Positions 11,756 through 24,082 of a DNA stretch of 64,000 nucleotides are shown one piece after another. This DNA comes from Oscheius dolichura (lineage: Eukaryota > Nematoda > Chromadorea > Rhabditida > Rhabditidae). The stretch covers positions 2,976,001 through 3,040,000 of the forward strand of contig OW051497.1 of assembly GCA_932521035.1 (NCBI GenBank). The letters are read 5' to 3'. Each line of letters starts with the position of its first letter. The stretch's first letter is position 1. The position numbers and the translations under genes were made by a program. The notes below the pieces were generated by a model, which saw only the letters and a list, made by a program, of their open reading frames with translations, was not told where the DNA came from and did no database searches.

Positions 11756-12693
11756 TTAGTTGAACAATAAACGTCGTCCATCATTGACTACAAGATTGCC
11801 TACATGACGCGTAACTCCCAGCAGGGAGTTTAGAGCACCTTCGACAACTGCTCGCCCTCTTCTCCGATTCCTCATCCGTTCGTCCTTTATCTTCAGAGCT
11901 ACCGCTTCCTTCGCCTTGGTGTTTGCCTCATAGCGGTCACAGATATGATTGAGAAAGATCGTCTCGTTGACAGCCAGACGCTCCAGCTCAACTTGCCATG
12001 AGCGTGATTTCCACTGATTGATGACCTCGTCAACTTTATCCAAGCCGATATCCCACATCTCCGCCAGAAGTTCTCTTGGAACCAACTGTAAAATTCCTCT
12101 AAACTGAAATGTTCTTGTCACCCACACTATAATTGACAGCTATCCAGCTGAAGCAGTACATGAGTCTCATGGCACCGAACTCTTGAAGAACCTGGTAATA
12201 ATATTTAAAGAATGAGAGTCGTCACTTTGTAGATCTCTTTGCATCTTGTTGGCTGCCTGAAGAATGTGATCCTCATATAAGCTAGGTCGACTTTGTCCAA
12301 AGTACCGTTGGTTTCCGTTGAGAAGAGGGCAGACTACAAAATATTTTACTCCAGGTGGTACAAACGACCTACATTTCTCAGTGCATACGAGGACACGTCG
12401 AAATTTCTGTAAGAAAGGTCATTTTCGAGTATGACGTGTTCAAGGAGACGGGGATATAAGTGCAGCATTGAGAAATCGTACGCGTAGCCGTTTACCATAA
12501 CGTGCTGCTGCATTGTAGCCTGTTTGATCTTCTCGAGCTGTAAAATGGTAAAGAATAATAAGCACGTTGATGTTACTATAGCCATGATTCTGTCACATCT
12601 GGGGGCTTCTAGGGGCCCTGTTGTCTCTTCTATTTGACTCTTTATAACCTCTTGAGGTGAATGTTCTGTAGCTATACCATTGTGCTCCATCAC
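11756..12693 (-). CDS. Uncharacterised helical protein
   Basis: The start is MMEHNGIATEHSPQEVIKSQ at 12693. Exons join across a 42-nt intron that reads through in frame (GTAACA...TTTTACAG), then at about 12346, 12220 and 12125, and end in LLFN and a stop at 11756, giving about 280 residues. The body is predicted mostly helical from composition. Recognisable stretches are DRIMAILEKIKQAT, HLYPRLLEHVILENDLSY, YEDHILQAANKMQRDL and FRGILQLVPRELLAEMWDIG, then a basic helix KIKDERMRNRRRGRAV. There is no signal peptide. I recognise no family. The consistent frame over five exons makes it a real gene. Confidence 0.6.
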
Positions 12694-13802
12694 TCTGAAA
12701 GATCCAAGCGCTTCTCACACAGCCCAAAAATGTATTAAGAAAGAGCTGGTCCCTCGCGTAGACAGTCTCATTTACGAAGAAAGTTATTTGCGAGACTCAA
12801 CTCTGCAGCTGGCGACCACTCACTCCTCGCTCCTTTGAATTCGATCCGACCTTTTTTCGCTCGTTTACCCAGCTGACACGCTCCCGTTACTGTAGGGAAT
12901 GTACTTTTCAGCACGGCAATATTAAGGAAATAATATTTTCCATTGTGAGAGCCATCGGCACGGATAAATCATGAGATGCAGAAAGTTTTAGGAAATGCGC
13001 TGGGAGGATCAACACAAACTCTGCGCATACTTGACTTTCGAGCAAGATAAGGATCTGAGCTCTCATAAGGATTCGTACAGTATCTCAAGATTTCATCCAG
13101 GGAGCTTCACGAATAATACTATCTACTGGGGATTTAGACAGACTAAAGGGAAAAGGCCTGCTTTCTTTAAGAAAATAAGAAAGCCCACGAAAAGCATGAC
13201 TTATATATGAAATATGAAAGTATATAAAAACGTCGTCATCGCAGACTGCGATTATCTTCTTGGATCTACCTGTCCAATTACATAGTTATCGTAAAAGAGA
13301 ATGGTGTGACAATGGGAGGAGAGATTTCAACAGGGAGGGGGAAGAAACAGCACGAGTGTTTCCATGGAGAAGGTAGATTGATCTTAGCAAATTGGGCCAA
13401 AAAATGTAGCCTGTAACACGCAGGTAGTCAAGGAAAGGCAAATATTTTCAAGTACTAATTGGGTCTTCGATCTGAGGGAAGTTGAAGATCGTATGTAGCT
13501 AATAGGCAGCAAGCTTGGTAATAGTAGCGGAGTTTTTCCGCTAACTCGAATTGCTTTCTCCTATCCTTGGGATTTCAAGCTTGATTTCTTTTATCTTTCT
13601 TCAATATTCATAGAAGACGATCATCTTTATTTCATTTCTTTCGAGTTCTCTTTATCTTTCACAAATGGCTGTCTTCCACTAATAAATAAGTAAAATACTT
13701 TTCCTCTTCTGGTTTTCTAATCCTCGGTTCAGCTTCATTCCATTTCCTTCACTTGTAAACGTCGATGACATCTCTTATTTCGATATTGAAGAAACTGAAA
13801 AA
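12694..13802. other. No gene recognised
   Basis: AT-rich sequence with short ORFs only. One 71-codon plus ORF at 12995-13210 has no supporting context. Confidence 0.4.
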
Positions 13803-14451
13803 TCAACGATAAGAGAATTCGAGCAACGTACGGCTCAAGCACTGATCTTCTCGCTGTAACCATAAGTAAGAGAAGAATTCTAGAATTTTGACCGCTCTGC
13901 AGTAGTATAGATCTTCTACCTTAAAATAACAAATTAATACTTATTCAATAAAGATACCGTAGGCGTATTGACATATACACTAATTTGATTGTCCGAAAGA
14001 AATTCCAGAAATGTCCTCGCCATGTTCTCACGACCGCTATCAGATACGGCAGTAAAAGCGAATTTTAACTGCTTGATTGATCAACTACAGAGCATATAGC
14101 AAATGCTTCCGTCGTTGATTTTCTCCGCAAAATTTTTGGCCGTTCGGATGTCTTGCTGTAGCCAGAGTAGCATACATCGGGCCTCAAAGTGATCCAACTT
14201 ATCCTAAACATTTTGATTGCTTTCATACAGAAAATTCACAAACGCAGCTACGACTTTTCTTTCCTGTACTCTGCGAAGAGGGTTCCACATTTGCAGGATT
14301 TCTCTGTAACTGAAAGTGTTGACGTGGACGGTCCTGAAAAGAAAGACAGTTAAAAAAGATGAAGTCTTCATTTCGATGACCTAAGGAAACCTTTAAATCT
14401 TCGAAATTACTCCTCGCTCTCTTTCTTGTTGGCCAATGTTTGGGCGAGCAT
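13803..14451 (-). pseudogene. Uncharacterised helical-repeat protein, possibly broken
   Basis: On the minus strand, MLAQTLANKKESEE (ATG 14451) splices to TVHVNTFSYREILQMW, then across a 36-nt in-frame intron (GTGAAT...GTTTAG) to DKLDHFEARCMLLWLQQD and KNFAEKINDGSICYML. The next coding stretch, FAFTAVSDSGRENMARTFLE, is in a phase I cannot reach with any GT-AG pair. A further exon after a 38-nt intron reads VEDLYYCRAVKILEFFSYLW and ends at TGA 13803. The two blocks ARCMLLWLQQD and KILEFFSYLWLQRED look alike, as in helical repeats. It is either a disrupted gene or an exon I could not place. No family was recognised. Confidence 0.35.
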
Positions 14452-15340
14452 TAAGCCTCTAGTGGACAATGTTCTCCCTCTCCCTTTTCACTCATGAAGA
14501 AGCTGACGGTTTATATATGAAACCTGAAAAGTGGATAAAACGTTTAAAGAAGGATACAGGGAAGTGAGTGATAAAACAGAACGGAATGTTTGCGACCACG
14601 GTTGCCCGAGATCTCGAGCTTGACATTTCGAGAAATAAATAAAATGGGACCTCCATCAGCCGCAAAGACAAACGCATATGCGCCAATGAGAAATAGAAAA
14701 GCTTTTAAAACATGAATTAAGAGTGTTTCACAGCAACGGCTGTACACATTGAAAACAGAAAGTCTGTCAGGCTCCGATGAATAAGTGACTGGATTATGTT
14801 ATAATGACAAAGATTCGCGGCCGTTTCTTCTCTTCTCCGCCAGAGCAAGAACATCGAAAGGGACTTTTCGGAACGCGGCTTGAGACGTGCGGGTGTGCTA
14901 ATGGCCTTCACGTTAAGCGTTCCTACGCGAAGTTTTAGCACGTTGGGCATGATACACTGCCCGGAAATCATACTACGGGCAACGGAGCTTTTATAGTTAC
15001 TTGGTCAGAAGCTTTTGGGAGACGACCCAGACCAACGTAAAAGTACAAGGGAGAATATTTGGCCAGTAACCAGTAACCTTTTTTGACAACGGCAGTGAGT
15101 AAAGTGAATAGACTGATAATAGCAGCAAAAACGGCTGACAATTTCACGCGGAGCAGTGTGTAAAGTGTCCCTTTTGTGGACAGAGGGGGCCTCGGATCCT
15201 CATATCTCTCTTGAAATTAGGTTTCTCGCCGACGCTGGGTGAAATGGGGCACCTAATGAAGCCCTTTGTTGGAGCTGGAATAGAAGTGATAATCCGTATT
15301 ATTTTACTTCAGTTTTCCTGGAAAAACTCACATTTACATT
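14452..15340. other. Unresolved region
   Basis: Minus-strand stretches such as 14971-14717 (MISGQCIMPNVLKLRVG onward) and a hydrophobic run near 14690 could be 5' exons of the preceding gene. Plus-strand GEMGHLMKPFVGAGIE at about 15237-15284 could belong to the next one. Neither joins cleanly. Confidence 0.3.
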
Positions 15341-15346
15341 TTCAGT

Positions 15347-15628
15347 GTTAACCACAGTTTGGCTCACCGCTCGGAGCAAGAACTTCCTTCGGAATCTTCT
15401 TTCGGAGGACCATATCTCGACCCGCTTTCCCTTATTGCGTCGTTAACAGCAAAAGGTCGCTGTTTGAATTTATGGTCCAAGAGCTAGATATCTTCGTTCT
15501 CTAACTTGTCATTATCCTTGTTTTATTTCATCTAAACGTGTTAATTTTCGTTTTATTCAGGTATTCCTCCACATTTATTCCACAAACAGACGTTAGCTTC
15601 CATACTCTCAAGCGAACGGCAGATGTGA
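15347..15628 (+). CDS. 3' part of an uncharacterised gene
   Basis: After a TTTTCAG acceptor, a plus-strand exon reads VNHSLAHRSEQELPSESSFG and SLIASLTAKG. It then splices across a roughly 90-nt intron to IPPHLFHKQTLASILSSERQ and stops at TGA 15628. The frame is kept across the join, and residue composition is that of a soluble protein. The upstream exon was not found, so the start given is only the acceptor. It lies head-to-tail with the IRG-7-like gene starting at 16053. Confidence 0.35.
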
Positions 15629-16052
15629 CAGGACATTGGAGTTTAATCGCTTTCTGTGTCAAGGTTGGTAGTTAAAAATCAATTTTACCGCTTTTTAGTA
15701 AAGAAATATTGTATTTCTTCTTGTTTTCAAAGTCTTTTATTCGCACTATGTGAAGGAATTTCGACTACCAGAGGAAAAACAGGTTTACACGAAGGTACGC
15801 CTCTAGCTGCGCTTTCTATTGTGTGCAGTGATATTTATTCTTTTATGAAATTGTGTGATGTCTTCCGAGAACGTTGCCAGCTCACACCACGGGTTAAAAA
15901 AATTTAATGGATATGAATGCCGTCGTCTGCTGTTTGATTTCTGCCATAGAAGGATTTAGAAAGTAAACAGATAGCGCTTCTTATCAGCAATTCGGGAACT
16001 TTTTATATCGCTTCACTGATTATTTGGGGTTATTCTTCTGTTCGCTCCGCCT

Positions 16053-19000
16053 ATGGGTCAGGCGCTCCTATTGCTGTTCTTGGCAAGCTGCGGTACCGAT
16101 TTTTAAAGAAACACGAAGTTTTTCCCTTTTCAGCCTATGCCCAAGTGAATCATTATGAAGTCAAAGGATATGTCACTCCTGGAAAGCTGGAAAATGATGC
16201 ACAACCCTTTGAAATTGAGAATCTTGTCGCTAAAGAGGTATTTCCTTTATAATATTTCTATTTTTACGATTTTTAGCTCAAAGAGAACAACTTCTTCGTG
16301 CATAAGATTGCTTACAATGAGATGAACAGTGAACTCCTAACCTTCATTGGCTATTTTGAAACCACTAAGGAATCCGACGCTTTATTCGCTGTTTACAAGG
16401 ATACACAAGGCTTTACTATCGTCTTTTGGAGAGAACTTACAGATGAAAAAGGTTTCAATTCCTTTTTTTAAAATTATTTATATGGTAGACTTTCCGGAGA
16501 GGGCAAACCTAGCAGTAGATGCCACGAGCCCCTGTCTCAATGGGGGAACACCTCTAGCAAACGGATCCTGTGCATGCGGATCGTTTACTTCCGGAGATAA
16601 ATGTCAAAATGCCCGGTACGAAAGAGTTTTCATTTCTACAAACCTATTTTATTTCTTTAGTTGTCAGAGAAAAGGAATTCCCGAGGGAGGAGATCGCTGT
16701 TATTGTCCTCCCGGGTGGTATGCCCAATTCTGCGAAATTCGAGGATGTCGCCCTCCGCTGAATGATAACCTGAATGTCGACAAGCGTAGTTTTATGCTCG
16801 TCCTTCCTATCACTCCGTCAATGGCAGATGTCAGGACAAACTTACAAAAGACCTTGGTGAACGTGAGGAAAAAAAATGGAACTTGGAGAAGAATCAAAAG
16901 TTTAGGGGCTAACTGCAGGGCACTTTGATAATTACATCTTGAACATGTTTGTGCAAGTTAACGGTGGGTCCAATGATCATATATATTCTACATTTTAACT
17001 TCTAGCCACTTCATATATTTCTTACATAACTGTATCTGGAAATCCGCAAGCACTTGTCAATAACATCCAAAGCACTACGATTACTGCTCAGACTCAGCCG
17101 GCAGCCTATCCCATAATGCAATCGATTGTGGACATTCAGCAATACACGTAACTATTTGAACAACATTATAGTAATCTGTGTTTTAGTCGGCAGATGAATC
17201 CCAATTCTATAATCTTCATCTTTACGGACTCACCCGATAAGGACGCCGGTCCCATAAGCTACACGATAAATGACAATACGTTGGAATTGCAAGCTACACA
17301 GACAACAATGTTATGGAGAAGCAGAGTACAGAATAATCTCAAATTTTAGTAGAACTATTCTTTTAGGCTTTCATCTTCTTCATCCAAAACACGAGCGTGA
17401 CTGTGGACACTTCCTTGGACTCCTATGACACATACAGGCGGATGGTGACCTTCTCCCACGGAGACCTCTTCGTTATCAATGGAAATGAAGTCCAAACTGT
17501 GAGCAAACACATCATCCCGTCCTGTTATTGGACTATTGGATTACTAAGGCGACTACGAGGCAGCCCTTGATAAGCTACATAGAAGGGCGGCAGATAGGGG
17601 AGGCTGCAAAAAGCAGGGCGGGTAGTTTATGGCTGATGATTCAGGAAGTGAGGGGAGAATTTAAAGCCGCTTTCGGAACGGCAGTATACAATTATTTCAG
17701 GTGATTCAAAATGTGCTCCCTCACCTGAATCGTCCGGAATACATCGATGTTCGCTCGTTCGCCCAATGCGATAGCCTCACACTGGATCTTGTTAGAGACG
17801 ATCCCAACCAGAATGTCATCGTGTTCATTACCATTGACAGTAATTCAAGTAAGTTCTCATTTAAATATAAATTTTGCTATAAATTTTTTTAGAGACCCCA
17901 TCAAATGTCACAATCACAGCATGGGATACATTGCTCGGTGCCACCGAAATTCCCAACAGTATGAACGGGCCACTTTGGGCGGTAGGTGTCATTGAATTTT
18001 GAGATAATTTTTATAGACCTTCATTATTCCTCCTGGATGGGATGCAGTGCAGATAAACGTCTCCCCGAAAGCAATCTGCTCGGCCAAAGCTTTCATCTCT
18101 ACTCCTACAACTCTCCTCTGGGCTTACAGTGACGACGACTACATCGACGTTGGAAATTGCATGAATCTTGCTGGTACAGATGTGATTTATCCTTTTAATA
18201 CTATTTTAAACAGAAATGCCCATGATGATTACCCTGCAACCGATCCATTTCCCTCTTTTCTCCGACTTCGCCGTAGAATTCACCAACCATCAGACAAATC
18301 AGCCCTTCACCTGGCCAATGGACGCTATCGTTCGAAACGAACCAGACTGTACTTATGTTTACAAAATCCCCGATTTGCCAAGATGTGCAGCTGGTCCCTA
18401 CACGTACGTTACTTCATTTTAATCTGCTAAAGATAAATTTAGGCAAAAATACACGTTCAAATTCACTAATATTGGAAAGTATATGAGGAGAATTCATCCA
18501 GGATTCTGCTCACACGGAGATAAAAATACTGGAAATCAAACAATTGTTCAACAATATCCTGTAAAGGGAAATGGGACCGGGAATACGTGTTATCTTCTGA
18601 ATGCGGCCGACATGGGCGGCAAGCTTCACGATTTCAGACAGGTATTTTCGCTTTTTTAATTTTTGTATTTTATGGTCTAAATCAAATATGCGTACATACA
18701 TATTTATCAAAATTTTCCTGGAAAAGAAACGGCGAAAATGAGCTTTTTCTTTTCGTTTGCTATCAACAGGTGAAGATATTCCAACTAATTTAATTTGTCC
18801 TGCCGGATAATTGTAGCATCTGCCAAGTCAATATTTTTATGATAATATATTAAATCTTTAGATCGTATTTGCCCTTGAATTAGTGCAAGAAATGAACGAC
18901 GTAACCCTTCAACTGCTCGACCTTATTTCGGAAATTACAACAAAAATCACCAATGCCGACGCATTCAGGAGGCAGTTCTCCCTTGTTATTTTCGATTCAG

Positions 19001-20871
19001 TTTGTGGGTTTTTTAATGTACTAAATACTATGTTTTACTCTTCATTTTAGCCTGGAAAGCTGTTGTTTCTGACTATGATCCGGCGCAATTTGCAGCCAAA
19101 GTCCAATATTATATCAAGGATCTTTCAAATGCAGCATTACATGCTTCTAATGGAGCCTTTTCTATGGATGCTATTTATCACGTAAGGAAGAATTAAAATT
19201 TTGATTTTCTAAAATTAATATTCAGTCAATCGGTTTGGAAATTGTCTCTCCGGCTATTGTTCACGTTTTGACCATGTCTGCCCCAAAAAGCTCTGATTTC
19301 TACAGAGTTCTCCCCACTGATGTCCAGGTAATTTAAGCCTGCTTTATTGAGTTTTTATTTTACAATTTCAGGTTAATTTCTACTACTTCAACCAAAATGC
19401 GAATGTACCCGATTACAACGACTTCAGAACGATGCAGAAACAAACCGGAGGAAGAATAATCGCCCTGCAAAACATTCAGGTAGGGAATTAAAAATATCGT
19501 TTCTTGAAAATTTCGAGTTTACAGGGCAAAAGCTCTTTTTATTTAATTTTACATGTTATTCTTACAGAAGTCGGATATCTTCACGTCTTCCGTGTATCAG
19601 AACAATCTCCTGGTCGATACAGGCTTCCAAGATTGTAGTAAAGGAGCTACAGTGACGTTCTCTGTTGAAAAAACCGCTACGCTTGTAGAACTGTTAACCT
19701 TGGCTAGTGATACATCAGCTATCGTAAAGTTAACCGACGGAAACAGTTAGTTTCTCTCTTCAATATTAAAATCGATATTCTTCAGATGCCGCTGTTGACT
19801 TAACTTCTGCATATCTGCAAAGCCCAACAACGTCCGTGATAGCAATTCGTAAGATTCCGGCGTAACATAAAATATACGCACCGTTTAGCAACAAACAAAT
19901 CGGCTCCAGGAACGTGGACTGCTACAATTACTGCCCAATCTTCCTGCTACCTACAGGTAAAAAAATAATCATACCAGAAATTAGAGTATTCCATTCTAGG
20001 TTCGAGCCCAATCTGATGTGAATGTCGCCGTAGGATTTACCATGGATGTTCACGACGACTTTGCAGCTCATCATCCTTTCAACAAGAGAGGTAGGATTTT
20101 AGATTTAATTCTATTGTTTTCCTCATTTTTTAGGAACAAACGACACAACGTATCTCGTAGTCCGATCAACTTCTTCAACTGTCCAACAAGTCGTTGTCCA
20201 GTCAACAGATTTCAACAGACCTTGGGCTACTGGAAATGTGAATGCTGCTGTTACAGTGACTGATTTCACGAAATATGACGAAAATACTTGTGCCTATCAA
20301 TTTAGAAGCGGCCTTGTCAAGGTTTCTCATATTAGAAACTTCAAACATTATTTTAGATTCCCGTGAATACAAATTCTGTAACTCTCATGGTTACAGGAAC
20401 GGATCAGTCCGGAACTAAATTCCAACGGCTCTTTAATTACTACACTCCCGATAATGATAGTAAGCTTTGACCTTTGCTATTTTCTAAATAATGCTATTTA
20501 GACGGACAAGAATGTAATGGAGGAAAAGTAGACGTCTACGGGCAGTGCTCCTGTCCAGGAAATTTCACGGGAGAATATTGTTGGGACCGAGTCTGCGCCT
20601 ATGGCTCCACTCCAAGTCATGGAATTTGTATGTGTTGGTCATTTTACTACGGAGAACGATGTGAAAATGGTTTGTACCTCAAAAGGTCTTTTTATGGTTG
20701 AAATGTTCAGTTCGCTATGTCCAAAGCTCGGCTACGGAGCCTCCCTATCCACCCCCTTCAACTCTGAAGCCTCCAACAACGCCCCCGAATAACGACAAGG
20801 CTTCTTTTATGCTGAATTATAGCGTGTCTGTTTTAGTTTCAGTTTTTATTTTATGTATGAGAGTTATTTAA
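16053..20871 (+). CDS. IRG-7-like secreted protein with EGF and VWA-like regions
   Basis: A large multi-exon extracellular protein. Exon 1 (16053-16092) encodes the signal peptide MGQALLLLFLASCAYAQ and splices across 41 nt to exon 2 (16134-16237), then exon 3 from 16277. An EGF-like module follows (CLNGGTPLANGSCACGSF; DRCYCPPGWYAQFCE). Next come alternating VWA-like and beta-rich blocks: IIFIFTDSPDKDAG, LVIFDSVPWKAVVSDYD, IYHSIGLEIVSPAIVHVLTM, and FRTMQKQTGGRIIALQNI, which resembles the end of a VWA fold. A second EGF module (CSCPGNFTGEYC; ICMCWSFYYGERC) precedes a Pro/Thr spacer and a hydrophobic C-terminus (SVSVLVSVFILCMRVI), which suggests membrane or GPI anchoring. This architecture matches nematode IRG-7-type proteins; IRG-7 of C. 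elegans acts in intestinal innate immunity. The family call is from memory of architecture. Confidence 0.8.
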
Positions 20872-20891
20872 TCTTGGAAATTATAAAGATT

Positions 20892-21640
20892 TTATGAAAA
20901 ATCGATGGCGGCCAATCGAATGTTGTAGATATCTTCATTGTAGGTTGTCTCATAGAGGCAGAAGTTATTATTCTGAAGTATTACTAGCGTATTTTTATTA
21001 AGAAGACGTCCTTACGATTAAGAACAGCTCCGAGACCATTCCATCGAGGACAACAACGGTGATCGCCCATCCAGGTCTGGCTAAACTGTATTGCAGACTT
21101 CTCGCGACTCCCTAAATGCTCGTTAGATGTGAATCAACATTTTTTACCTTGGCAGAGGTGTCAGTAACCTTTTGCAAAGCGTCGAAGACCTCCTTTCGGA
21201 GGGTGTCGTCGGGGCAAGTGAAGGCATTATTGTCATAGTCGTCCGGATCTCCCATGGTGTTACTCAATTTGTTGCTCAACTTGGGACGGCGGACTCTTTC
21301 CACCTTTGTTAAGTTCCACCAGTCTGGATCTGGGTCTCTTGGAGCCATCTTTACCTTAAAAATGGTAAGTAATTTATTATTAAAGAAACTACAGTGTTTA
21401 CCTTGTAATTTTGCACAACTCCGCCGCTATTTAGGCATCCTTCAAAGCAGAAATGCGATTTGTTCAGGTTTACACCGGTGTGATAGAAGTCGGTGACTCC
21501 GTCGGCCAACGAATACATCCAAGTGGATCCATCCGGATGACTAGGCTGACAGACTAAAATTATAACATGGGTACGTATTTTATTTGCTGTTACTTACTAT
21601 TTGCCAGGAGAGGAGTAACCAACAAAAGGAGCAGAATCAT
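20892..21640 (-). CDS. Secreted protein, ground-like-type C-terminus (paralogue A)
   Basis: Five exons, 21640-21598, 21553-21402, 21354-21148, 21111-21016 and 20972-20892, sum to 579 nt (192 residues) with all phases consistent. The start MILLLLLVTPLLAN is a signal peptide. A paired-Cys region (FCFEGCLNSGG) is followed by a charged linker. The C-terminal domain reads CPDDTLRKEVFDALQKVTD, ARPGWAITVVV, NNNFCLYETTYNEDIYN. Leu/Arg helix, then Gly-Trp strand, then a late Cys resembles the nematode ground-like domain, though not perfectly. It shares this layout with the divergent neighbour at 21804, so they are paralogues. The function is unknown; ground-like proteins are linked to hedgehog-related secreted proteins. 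Confidence 0.75.
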
Positions 21641-21803
21641 GGCTAGCCGAAAGATCAGGAAACTGATATGATTTTTATACTGGCTGCTATCTTTATCTCC
21701 GGAACTCTGTGTAGGTCGGCTACAACGACCAAAAAATGACATTTATCAGTAGTCGAGAAGGTCGCCATATAAAAGGAGCTGCACGCCTACGGATGATATC
21801 ACT
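21641..21803. promoter_or_regulatory. Divergent promoter region with two TATA boxes
   Basis: TATAAAAGG at 21768-21776 faces the plus-strand gene (ATG 21804). On the minus strand TATAAAAA at 21679-21672 faces the other gene (ATG 21640). The boxes are about 90 bp apart, so the two paralogues probably share regulatory sequence. Confidence 0.65.
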
Positions 21804-22949
21804 ATGCTCGCCAGACTTCTCGTCAGTTCTTCACTAGTGGCTTTTTCCGTTTTCGGAGATACAGAACATCGTCAGGATGTCTTTATTTTCACATATAAAA
21901 ATTCAGAATGCAACTATGAGCCGACTGGCGATGTCACGAAAGCTAGCGCCGTTCCGATCAACAATTTCAAGACCGGAGGAAGTGACCAATTCAGGTAGTG
22001 CTCTGTTAATAGTCTACAAGCTCATGATTTTAGGAACAACTTCTGTATCGGCCACTGCGTCGACAGGAAATCGTTGAGGGCTTCAATGGTGTTCAACCTC
22101 CAAAATTCATCATCGTCTTCAGCTTCTGCCGATCTGAACTTCTCAAGGAGAATCAGCGGCGATTTTATGACAGCCCAGTCGGATGCAGTCAGTGAGTGTC
22201 TATTTCTCCGGCTGGCTTATTTGTCCCCAAATAATTTACAATCCCCTCTTGTTGCTCGTTGCGTTGCGTCCACATGTGGAAAGCTAGCGCCAAGGTCACG
22301 AATTGAGTTAGGTTGCGGACGAGTAGCTGAGAGATTTATGGCCGGTCTCTTCTGATCTTCCCTGTTGGATTTCATGCGCATCGATCAACTCCGTCAATAT
22401 GATACCAGAGTTGGGGAGAAGCACACGGGTCGATGCCTTTACCCGCCAAATCTCCCCGTCATGATGATAGCCGTATCTTTGGATGAGGACGGGTCAACGA
22501 GCGCGGATTCTGCCGTTTTCAAAAAGACCACCCCTGAGAAAAGTCCCCGAGATGAAATTTATCCGTGGAGAGAATTATGTAACAATCCCCTTCGTTTTTC
22601 AGATTATTGCGTGGACAGCTCTGTCTCTGCCATTGTTGACAACGTTTTCCGGTCTTCAAATGATCTGGACACCATGGCTGTTGCCCTTAATAAGAACTTG
22701 AATAAACCAGGATGGGCTTGGGTACTCTTCGAGGTGAAAGCTGGCCAAGGAACACAACTGATTCCAATTTTAGGCAAACTATTCCCCCTCCCTCGTGTTC
22801 GTCTTCAACGCCTTCCAGGACGTCAACTTCTGCCATAAAATAAAACACACGGTAAGGAATCCTCCTCAAGCGTAGGAATCACCCAATTCCAGGAATACAA
22901 CCTGACCTCCTGGGACGATTTCTACTTCATTGGTGGACTCATCCTATGA
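21804..22949 (+). CDS. Secreted protein, ground-like-type C-terminus (paralogue B)
   Basis: Exons 21804-21994, 22034-22191, 22603-22733, 22774-22851 and 22893-22949 total 615 nt (204 residues) and all phases agree. The N-terminus MLARLLVSSSLVAFSVFG is a signal peptide. A Cys pair (FCIGHC) precedes a Ser-rich linker. The C-terminal domain reads YCVDSSVSAIVDNVFRSSND, NKPGWAWVLFE, FQDVNFCHKIKH, then DDFYFIGG. It aligns block by block with paralogue A on the other strand. Introns 1, 3 and 4 are about 40 nt; intron 2 is 411 nt, far larger, and contains long chance ORFs. This pair looks like an inverted tandem duplication now well diverged. Confidence 0.7.
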
Positions 22950-24082
22950 TGTTTACGAACGATAAATAGCACATGACTTCCGGTCGTTCTCTGATTGAAA
23001 TGAATGAAACGAAATACTAATCACGCATTTTAATTAGCTGGAGGGGGGTATATCAACGCCGTTTGCTACAAAAACACCTTCTTCGTTCGTTCCGCTCTTG
23101 CTTCTTTCTCCCCTTCTTGAATTACTCTGACGTTGCCTTCTTCAAATTGGACTCATCTTGTACTTTCCTGGACTTACAAACTCGTGGTGATGCTTGGCAA
23201 ACCGCGCTGGCCAGCTGGGGGGAGGAGCCACCTGCAACTCGTATGGGCCGTCATAAACATTTTCGTCCCTCAGACCGTTTGATCCGTTTCGATTTCCTTG
23301 CTCTTGATTGATCCGGGGATTAGCTTAGAACAAATTCAAATCTACTGTAATTATATCACCAAATGGGTCATTATCACACGCTCAAATGACCTATGATTAA
23401 CGTCGGAGGGTTTATGACAGCTTGCCATAGAAGAAGATCACACGCTTTGTAGACCCGTCTATTCGAATCCGAGAGGCTATTCTGCCAGCCCTTTAAGCAG
23501 TCTGACCGTTTTTGGGCCGTTCTGCCCTTTTTGGTTACCGTACTTTCCCACCCTGTTGATGACTAGCTGCGGCCTCTCTCAAAGTGACTAACCTCGTTTT
23601 TGCCCTTTTGTATATTATTTTTGTGTGGGAACGCGTTGGCTCTCCTCCAAAAAACAGTGTTGATGTTTTGTCGTGTTTATGCTTTCAATCCCCTTTTGCT
23701 GGCTATCCCATCTCCCCCACTTTGGGCAATATCATTTCCTGCCTCCCACCTTCATTCGCCCAAGGTTATCCCTTGTCCGCGTTTTTGAAAATTAGTCTAT
23801 AGATAAAATGTTTCTCTTGAAATTCCATTAGCTTACTCAGCCAGCAGCAAGCCGAGTCAGAGACAGGCGGGGTAGGGAAAGAAAACCCATAAATAAACGA
23901 CCATCACTGTCTGTCTATTGGTCACTCGCCTCCTTCCTGTCTGGCCCTCGCGTCCCCTTGTCATTTTGTCGATTAATTTGCCCCCTCGACAGATGCATGT
24001 TATCTTCAAGGGGTCAATCAACACACCTCCAAAGCTTGTTTATCCGACGGATCATGTAGCATATTCTAATTTCAGTGTTAAG
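22950..24082. other. Intergenic; no gene recognised
   Basis: Short ORFs at 23063-23311 and 23584-23802 are pyrimidine-rich and lack splice or signal features. An acceptor-like TTTCAG at 24070-24075 sits 7 nt before the next ATG and is probably a trans-splice site. Confidence 0.4.

Noticed and set aside
22074-22838. Long plus ORFs between exons 2 and 4 of the second secreted paralogue
   Set aside because: They span the 411-nt intron; the phase-consistent model and similarity to the paralogue exclude most of them.
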